From positions 1 through 9,056 of the forward strand of contig CADBLY010000106.1 in the NCBI GenBank assembly GCA_902795725.1: 9,056 bases of DNA. Direction: 5' to 3'. Position 1 is the first letter of the stretch; every line of letters starts with the position of its first letter. Shown one piece after another: positions 4,681 to 9,056 of this stretch. Source of the stretch: an uncultured Erysipelotrichaceae bacterium (GTDB lineage: Bacteria; Bacillota_I; Bacilli_A; RF39; UBA660). Under the pieces are notes generated by a model. That model did no database searches. It saw only the letters and a list, made by a program, of their open reading frames with translations, and had not been told where the DNA came from. Both the position numbers and the translations under genes were made by a program.

Positions 4681-5500
4681 AGTAGAACCATTACAATTTA
4701 TTAAAGATAGTATTAATAATGCAAATATCTTTGAAGATTATTATAATAACATTTTCAAAAAGATAGAAAAGTATGATATAAAAACTAAAAAATATAATAT
4801 TGGAGATAGTGTTAAGCTTGATAAAGGCACTTTACTACATGGTATTAAATCGTATAGTTTAGAAAAAATAAAAAGTATTAAAAACGAGGGAATATTATTT
4901 TCTGAATATCATGGAGTTAATGTCGTACAACAAAAGTTTTGTGTATGCTTATGGATAATTAATAATGATATTTTGTTAAAAGATTATATTAATAATTATA
5001 GTTCTGAAACTATTCATTTACAAAATAGATTTACAAAAAAGTACAAACAAATTTATATACCATATAATTATGATGTATTAGATAGGCAAAAATTATTTAG
5101 AAGCATTAACAAACTTATATATAGAATAGATTTTGTTAGAGATTCAAAGGAAAATCAATTTATGCCATCATTAATAAAAGAGGATAACTATGTAGGATTT
5201 ATAATTAATAATAAATATACATCAGATATCAAAAAAATAGATATTTATGATGGAAACATTCCTATGGAAAATTTGCAAGAGTTTTTACCAGATTGGGTTA
5301 TTAAAAAAACAATAAAAAATAAGTTACCAACGCAAACTGATCATGAATTAGCAATTATTTATGGTATTCCATCAAATTTAATTGAGGGAATAATTGTTGG
5401 TAAAATTATTGAAAAAGATGTAAAAAGAATCAAGGATATTAAAAATATATTTTCAAATTGCTACATTTGTAATGTAAATGGAGAGGTAATAAGAGATTAA
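4664..5500 (+). CDS. ADP-ribosyltransferase-like protein (278 aa), tentative
   Basis: The segment GTLLHGIKSYSLEKIKSIKN (residues 55-74), then EGILFSEYHG, resembles the ART-fold opening 'hHGT...l..I...Gl', where the His binds NAD+. Near the C-terminus, IPSNLIEGIIVG (235-246) is like the strand carrying the acidic residue in many ART-like toxins, with E241 a candidate. The last part (KNIFSNCYICNVNGEV) is a further conserved-looking strand pair. No signal peptide or membrane helix is seen. The enzyme class would move ADP-ribose from NAD+ to protein or nucleic acid. The start is uncertain: ATG 4664 has a weak GAAAG site five bases upstream, ATG 4673 overlaps the previous stop (ATGACTAG), and ATG 4634 adds ten residues. 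All overlap the acidic gene, so translation is coupled. Confidence 0.5.
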   Translation: MIKMTRVEPLQFIKDSINNANIFEDYYNNIFKKIEKYDIKTKKYNIGDSVKLDKGTLLHGIKSYSLEKIKSIKNEGILFSEYHGVNVVQQKFCVCLWIINNDILLKDYINNYSSETIHLQNRFTKKYKQIYIPYNYDVLDRQKLFRSINKLIYRIDFVRDSKENQFMPSLIKEDNYVGFIINNKYTSDIKKIDIYDGNIPMENLQEFLPDWVIKKTIKNKLPTQTDHELAIIYGIPSNLIEGIIVGKIIEKDVKRIKDIKNIFSNCYICNVNGEVIRD

Positions 5501-5526
5501 AAATTATTATACATGGAGAAAAGATA

Positions 5527-6066
5527 ATGAATAATAAATATATATGCACAGATAATTACAATATTATAGAAAATCCAAATTTTTTTGATGTAGATGAACA
5601 AATAGCTGAAACAATATCCATTTTAAATAAGAAAGGTTATAGGACTGTCTATAGCTGTGCTGGACATAATGATCATTCTTGTTATAAAGCAACAGCATTT
5701 ATTGATTTATTAGAAAAAGCAAAAGAAGATCCAAACTATCATGTAGGTGAAATAAGAGAGAAAGATTTTGATTATTATAGAGATAACGAAATCAGCTCAA
5801 CATATATAAAGTTTGACAATCATTATGATTTTGATTATTTACCTGAGGGATTCGATTATGAAACTGTAAATGAATTTAAAGAGAGAATATCAAATATAGA
5901 ACTTGTTGATGGCGATAAAGGTATAATATATGGAGACACTATCGAAAGAACAATTTTTTATATGGACAATAATGAGAGAAAATCAGATGAAATAATTGAT
6001 AAAGAAATAGCTGATGCAAATAGGATTTTACTTGAATGGGCTAAAAAATTATCTAAAAGGAGTTGA
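5527..6066 (+). CDS. CxGH-motif protein (179 aa), TYW3-like motif, function unknown
   Basis: The key segment is ILNKKGYRTVYSCAGH (residues 32-47), followed later by TYIKF (92-96) and LPEGF (105-109). Firmicute proteins with 'L..KGY.T..SCSGH ... YI.F ... LPEGF' are common but uncharacterised. The SC(S/A)G core recalls the SSCSGR motif of TYW3, a tRNA wybutosine-pathway methyltransferase family. I use that only as a motif resemblance. The C-terminal third is acidic and helical. GGAG (5515-5518) lies eight bases before the ATG. It starts 26 bases after the ART-like gene and ends seven bases before the Nudix gene, whose ribosome binding site lies inside this gene's 3' end. Residue C44 and H47 are candidate functional positions. 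Confidence 0.6.
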   Translation: MNNKYICTDNYNIIENPNFFDVDEQIAETISILNKKGYRTVYSCAGHNDHSCYKATAFIDLLEKAKEDPNYHVGEIREKDFDYYRDNEISSTYIKFDNHYDFDYLPEGFDYETVNEFKERISNIELVDGDKGIIYGDTIERTIFYMDNNERKSDEIIDKEIADANRILLEWAKKLSKRS

Positions 6067-6073
6067 ATTATTA

Positions 6074-6529
6074 ATGAATTTAGATTTTGAAAAAGATGAT
6101 TTTAGATTTAATGCTAGAGTTTCTGCAATTATATATAATAAAGAAAAAGATAAAGTTTTAATTTTTAAAATGGACGGTAATGATTATTATATGTTACCTG
6201 GTGGAAGAATAGAAATGTTCGAGGATAGTTTAACTGCTATAAAAAGAGAAATTTATGAGGAAACAGGTTTTAAATTAGATTACGAACTATCTGAAATACA
6301 AGAAAACTTTGTAACTAAAGATAACAAAAAAATAATGCAATATTGTTTCTGCTATAAAGCAACATATAATGATTTAATTAAAGATGAATTTAAATGTTTA
6401 GATAATGATAGCCAAACTTTTTATTGGATTAATATAAGAGATATAGATAATTATAATATTGTTCCAAAAGCAAGTTATACACTTATAAAAGAAAATTCGA
6501 ATTTAAAACATATTATTGAAAGGAACTAA
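6074..6529 (+). CDS. Nudix hydrolase (151 aa)
   Basis: A complete Nudix box is visible at residues 44-66: G44-x5-E50-x7-R58-E59-I60-x-E62-E63-x-G65-F66, the pattern that binds Mg2+ and hydrolyses nucleoside diphosphates linked to another moiety. The strand before it (NDYYMLPGGRIE, 36-47) and the N-terminal strand ARVSAIIYN (14-22) fit the fold. The C-terminal half has the usual YWINIRDI strand (117-124). The substrate cannot be read from the box; ADP-ribose, (d)NTPs or capped RNA are all possible. The start at 6074 follows AAAAGGAG (6055-6062), which overlaps the preceding gene; an in-frame ATG at 6014 lies within the upstream gene. Context beside an ART-like gene makes ADP-ribose or NAD+ derivatives worth testing. 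Confidence 0.92.
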   Translation: MNLDFEKDDFRFNARVSAIIYNKEKDKVLIFKMDGNDYYMLPGGRIEMFEDSLTAIKREIYEETGFKLDYELSEIQENFVTKDNKKIMQYCFCYKATYNDLIKDEFKCLDNDSQTFYWINIRDIDNYNIVPKASYTLIKENSNLKHIIERN

Positions 6530-6535
6530 AGAATT

Positions 6536-6853
6536 ATGGGAATGGGACATTTGAGATTAAGAAAATCATTTAAACAAGAAACTATGTGGATTGATAAAAA
6601 AGCTGATAAGCATAAACATGAGTTTGAAATTCATTCTATATTAGAAGAAAAGAGTCCAAGTGGAAATATAACATATTATAATGTTTTAAAGTGCAATAAA
6701 TGTAATTCATTTGAGAGTATATCAGAAAAAGGGAATATAAGTGGAGTTATAAACCGCGATTTAAATGATTTTGAAAAAACTTTACCTGTTATAAAAGCCA
6801 TAAAAAAGCATGAATATATAATTGGCTTTAATGATATAGATACTATAGAATAA
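6536..6853 (+). CDS. Small HxH/CxxC protein, possible zinc-binding (105 aa)
   Basis: Function not recognised. H26-x-H28 and C53-x-x-C56 could form one zinc site, with strand-like residues between (EFEIHSILE and ITYYNVLKCNKC), as in small zinc-ribbon or beta-hairpin domains. A basic N-terminus (residues 5-27) precedes them, and an acidic tail ends the protein. It begins six bases after the Nudix stop. The ribosome binding site AAAGGAA lies inside the Nudix gene end about ten bases upstream, and a second in-frame ATG at 6542 is equally possible. Tight spacing places it firmly in the operon. It may be an adaptor or regulatory subunit; this is inferred only from size and metal-ligand pattern. Confidence 0.6.
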   Translation: MGMGHLRLRKSFKQETMWIDKKADKHKHEFEIHSILEEKSPSGNITYYNVLKCNKCNSFESISEKGNISGVINRDLNDFEKTLPVIKAIKKHEYIIGFNDIDTIE

Positions 6854-6887
6854 TTATTGCTAAAAATAATATAGGAGGAAAATATTT

Positions 6888-7541
6888 ATGAATATAGAAG
6901 AAGAATTTGAAAATGATTTCAATAACAATTTAGATTTAAGTAGATATGCAGAAGAGTTTTGTGAGGGAGATAATATTTTAAAGGAGACTTTATTAAATTT
7001 ATGGAAGAATGGTATAAAAACAAAAGCTTGTTGTAAAGGACACTCAAATGATAAATTTGATGTGATCCCATATATATTATTTTCTTTTGACGATAATTCT
7101 AGTAGTTTTATAAAAGTTATGTTTAATTCTTTAGCTTCCTTAGCTGAAGGTGTTAGTTATAATATTTCACTTAGAAGAGAAAGTGAAATTATTAATTTTG
7201 AAGTATATATGCGTGGTAATTCTAAGGATAGTACATTAAAATTCATGAGTACAATTGCTGATAAAACTAAACAAAAATCAGATAATAATTTATATGATTA
7301 TATAAATTATTTACTAGATTTTTCTAAAAAAGAAGGATTAGGATTTGAATTTGATATTAATTCCAAATCAATGACACTTTTTTTTAAAAATGATAAAGAA
7401 ACTGAATATAGTGAACATATGCCTTTGTTGAGTGAAGTAGTAAGTAATCATGATGATTTACCATATTTTCCTGTTTTATGTGATGAACAATCAATTGGTA
7501 TGTTTGTTGAGTCACTTAAACAGAGAAACATAAAAAGATAA
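6888..7541 (+). CDS. Second CxGH-motif protein (217 aa), function unknown
   Basis: The core is LWKNGIKTKACCKGH (residues 38-52), followed by PYILF (61-65) and then a helix-strand region. 'LW..GI.T.aCCxGH ... YI.f' is a recurring uncharacterised pattern in Firmicute and phage-associated proteins. It parallels GYRTVYSCAGH...TYIKF in the gene at 5527, so the two may be distant paralogues. Cys48, Cys49 and His52 are candidate functional or metal-binding residues. The remainder (80-217) has alternating strands and helices but no motif I know. A strong AGGAGG (6873-6878) precedes the ATG by nine bases. It lies 34 bases after the HxH/CxxC gene and 51 bases before the peptidase gene. Confidence 0.6.
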   Translation: MNIEEEFENDFNNNLDLSRYAEEFCEGDNILKETLLNLWKNGIKTKACCKGHSNDKFDVIPYILFSFDDNSSSFIKVMFNSLASLAEGVSYNISLRRESEIINFEVYMRGNSKDSTLKFMSTIADKTKQKSDNNLYDYINYLLDFSKKEGLGFEFDINSKSMTLFFKNDKETEYSEHMPLLSEVVSNHDDLPYFPVLCDEQSIGMFVESLKQRNIKR

Positions 7542-7560
7542 AATATTAATAAATATTAAT
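7541..7560. repeat. Tandem duplicate 10-mer before the peptidase gene
   Basis: AAATATTAAT occurs twice in a row (7541-7550, 7551-7560) in the 51-base gap between two operon genes. It is probably a slippage-type duplication in A+T-rich DNA. Confidence 0.5.
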
Positions 7561-7592
7561 AATATAAGTTGAATAAATTATAGGTGGCTAAA

Positions 7593-8780
7593 ATGAATAG
7601 AAGACAAGTAAAAGATAAGATATTAGAAATATTTGATTTTATTGAAAATAAAGAAATAGTCTATAATGGTAAGACTTATTATGGACATCCAGGACTATAT
7701 TTTTTTCATACTAAAAAAGAATTTCAAGATTTACTAGATAAAGAATTAGAAAAAAAGAAAAGATTTAATAAGTATGACTTATACTATATTACAAATAAAT
7801 TAATTAAATTTTTACTTTCAAAATACGATTCTCATACTAGCTTATATTTTACCCCAAGAGTATTTTTTCCATTGTTATTTACTATTATTCAAGATAAAGT
7901 TTATCTAATAAATGAATCTCCTGATTTAGAAAATGTTATTGGAGGAACTTTATTGAGTATTAATGGAGTTCCTATAAAACAAATATTAAAGGAATTTGAA
8001 GAAATTATATGTTATTCAACTAAAGAATATTTAGAAATGCAACAATGTTCTAGTATTATAAGTTATGATAAATTAAGGTCATTGCCATCTATCAAAGATA
8101 ACACTACAATATTTAATTATGAGATAAAGGTTGAAAATAAAATTGTAAATTTAAATTTGGATATTAACAAAGAATATAGAACCTTTAAAGCTAATTTTGA
8201 TGCTAATTACAAAATGGAAATTCTTAATGATAATATTATTCATATTGTCTATAATATGTGCTCAGAACCAGAAAAGATGATTAAGATAGTAGAAAATTTA
8301 AAAAATTATACTAATATTTCTAAGTATATAATTGATTTGCGTAATAATGGCGGAGGCAATTCCGAAATAATTAAACCGTTAGTCGAATTTCTAAAAGACA
8401 AAAAGGTTGTAGTTTTAGTTAATGAACATGTATTTTCAAGTGGTAGAATGGCTTATGTTGATTTAAAAAATATAGGTGCTTATGATATTGGTACAAATAT
8501 AGCTACAAGTTTAAATTGTTTTGGTAATAACCCAAAAATTATGAAAATAAAATATTATAATCTTAAAGTTACTGCTAGTTGTAATTACTGGTATTATAAT
8601 AACAATTTAGAATGTATTGGTTATGATAAAACGAATTTTGAAGATTATTTTATTAATCATAAAGAATTGTTAGAGCCGACTATTTTAAAACCAGATAAGG
8701 AAATAAAATTAACTATTAATGATATTCTAAATAATAATGATACTCAGTTACTTGCTGCAATTAATTATTTTAATAATTGA
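7593..8780 (+). CDS. S41-family peptidase, cytoplasmic, tricorn-like (395 aa)
   Basis: Residues 240-312 carry the S41 core: YIIDLRNNGGGNSE (245-258), the nucleophile region VNEHVFSSGRMA (277-288, Ser283 the likely nucleophile) and GTNIATSLNCFGN (300-312). DSHTS (79-83) matches the N-terminal Ser-His seen in tricorn-type members. A PDZ-like or linker segment (GGTLLSINGVPIKQI, 117-131) lies between. The C-terminus fits the S41 ending 'P...PD..i..ti.D...n.D..l..ai.y'. The Lys of Ser-Lys CtpA-type enzymes is not evident, and Arg285 replaces the usual Glu after the nucleophile. No signal peptide or membrane helix is seen, unlike most bacterial S41 proteases. The start at 7593 follows AGGTGG; the in-frame GTG inside that site is rejected. 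It is last in the operon. Confidence 0.85.
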   Translation: MNRRQVKDKILEIFDFIENKEIVYNGKTYYGHPGLYFFHTKKEFQDLLDKELEKKKRFNKYDLYYITNKLIKFLLSKYDSHTSLYFTPRVFFPLLFTIIQDKVYLINESPDLENVIGGTLLSINGVPIKQILKEFEEIICYSTKEYLEMQQCSSIISYDKLRSLPSIKDNTTIFNYEIKVENKIVNLNLDINKEYRTFKANFDANYKMEILNDNIIHIVYNMCSEPEKMIKIVENLKNYTNISKYIIDLRNNGGGNSEIIKPLVEFLKDKKVVVLVNEHVFSSGRMAYVDLKNIGAYDIGTNIATSLNCFGNNPKIMKIKYYNLKVTASCNYWYYNNNLECIGYDKTNFEDYFINHKELLEPTILKPDKEIKLTINDILNNNDTQLLAAINYFNN

Positions 8781-8843
8781 CTACATGATTTTTCTATAAA
8801 GCTATTTTGACTATTATATAATATTAATTTTTACCTTTTTTCT

Positions 8844-8881
8844 AACCACCCATTCAACCACCAAACTGATAAATTTTGGTG
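8844..8881. repeat. AACCACC direct repeat and adjoining hairpin
   Basis: AACCACC occurs at 8844-8850 and 8856-8862. The second copy overlaps the left arm of the inverted repeat CACCAAA/TTTGGTG (8859-8865, 8875-8881, nine-base loop). No U-run follows on the plus strand. The stretch 8781-8978 holds no credible gene on either strand. Confidence 0.45.
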
Positions 8882-8978
8882 ATATAGTTGTAAACTTTAT
8901 TAAATCATATTTAAACTTTTTGCCTTAAAATAAAGGGAAAAGTATTTAGGAGTGCATGATATAAGATTCCCCCCTGAA

Positions 8979-9002
8979 GAGAGCGAAAGCTCTCGTTTTT
9001 TT
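8979..9002 (+). terminator. Strong Rho-independent terminator ending the operon
   Basis: GAGAGC (8979-8984), a GAAA tetraloop (8985-8988) and GCTCTC (8989-8994) form a perfect 6-bp G/C-containing stem, followed by G and seven T residues (8996-9002). It lies about 200 bases after the peptidase stop, so it ends either the operon transcript with a long 3' UTR or a separate small RNA. Confidence 0.93.
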
Positions 9003-9056
9003 ATTTAAAATTTAAAAAATAAATCTTTAATCTAAAAAATCTATTTCTTTTATTAT

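Noticed and set aside
9027..9056. Possible C-terminal end of a minus-strand gene (IIKEIDFLD then stop)
   Set aside because: Only nine codons are inside the window and A+T-rich DNA gives such frames often; no support either way.

Overview
The window comes from a low-GC Gram-positive bacterium (Bacillota-like). It is strongly A+T rich, uses strong AAGGAGG-type ribosome binding sites, sigma-A-like TTGACA/TATAAT promoters and U-tract terminators, and packs genes with short overlaps. TGG encodes Trp and TGA is used as a stop, so the standard bacterial code applies. I cannot assign a genus. The gene content (MobV-type relaxase start, RepA-like ATPase, small DNA-binding protein, XRE regulator, passenger genes) looks like a mobilizable plasmid or integrative mobilizable element. 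No integrase or replication initiator is visible, so the two cannot be told apart.

Left part (1-1943, minus strand): a mobilization/replication module. It holds a 5'-truncated view of a Mob/Pre relaxase (180 to 1), a 327-base noncoding stretch with an oriT-like nick region followed by a chain of stem-loops, a RepA-type AAA ATPase (1467 to 508) and a 78-residue helix-turn-helix-like protein (1703 to 1467). The last two overlap by one base. They are preceded by a leader of about 240 nt and a good promoter at 1977-1950.

Middle (2007-3683, plus strand): a divergent promoter drives XRE regulator, four-helix membrane protein and Fic-fold protein. Each pair overlaps by 11 bases. The Fic protein keeps the SxxxEG inhibitory motif, but its catalytic His position is Gln. 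After it come 234 noncoding bases with a large inverted repeat built from an 8-mer, then a stand-alone unknown gene (3918-4409) with its own terminator.

Right part (4483-8780, plus strand): a tight seven-gene operon ending at a strong terminator (8979-9002). In order it encodes a 65-residue acidic protein overlapping an ADP-ribosyltransferase-like protein, a CxGH-motif protein, a Nudix hydrolase, a small HxH/CxxC protein, a second CxGH-motif protein and an S41 peptidase without signal peptide. My best guess is an accessory defence or toxin-antitoxin-like cassette. The candidate system is acidic partner + ART-like enzyme + Nudix + two TYW3-like-motif proteins + tricorn-like protease. This is inferred from domain content and layout, not demonstrated.
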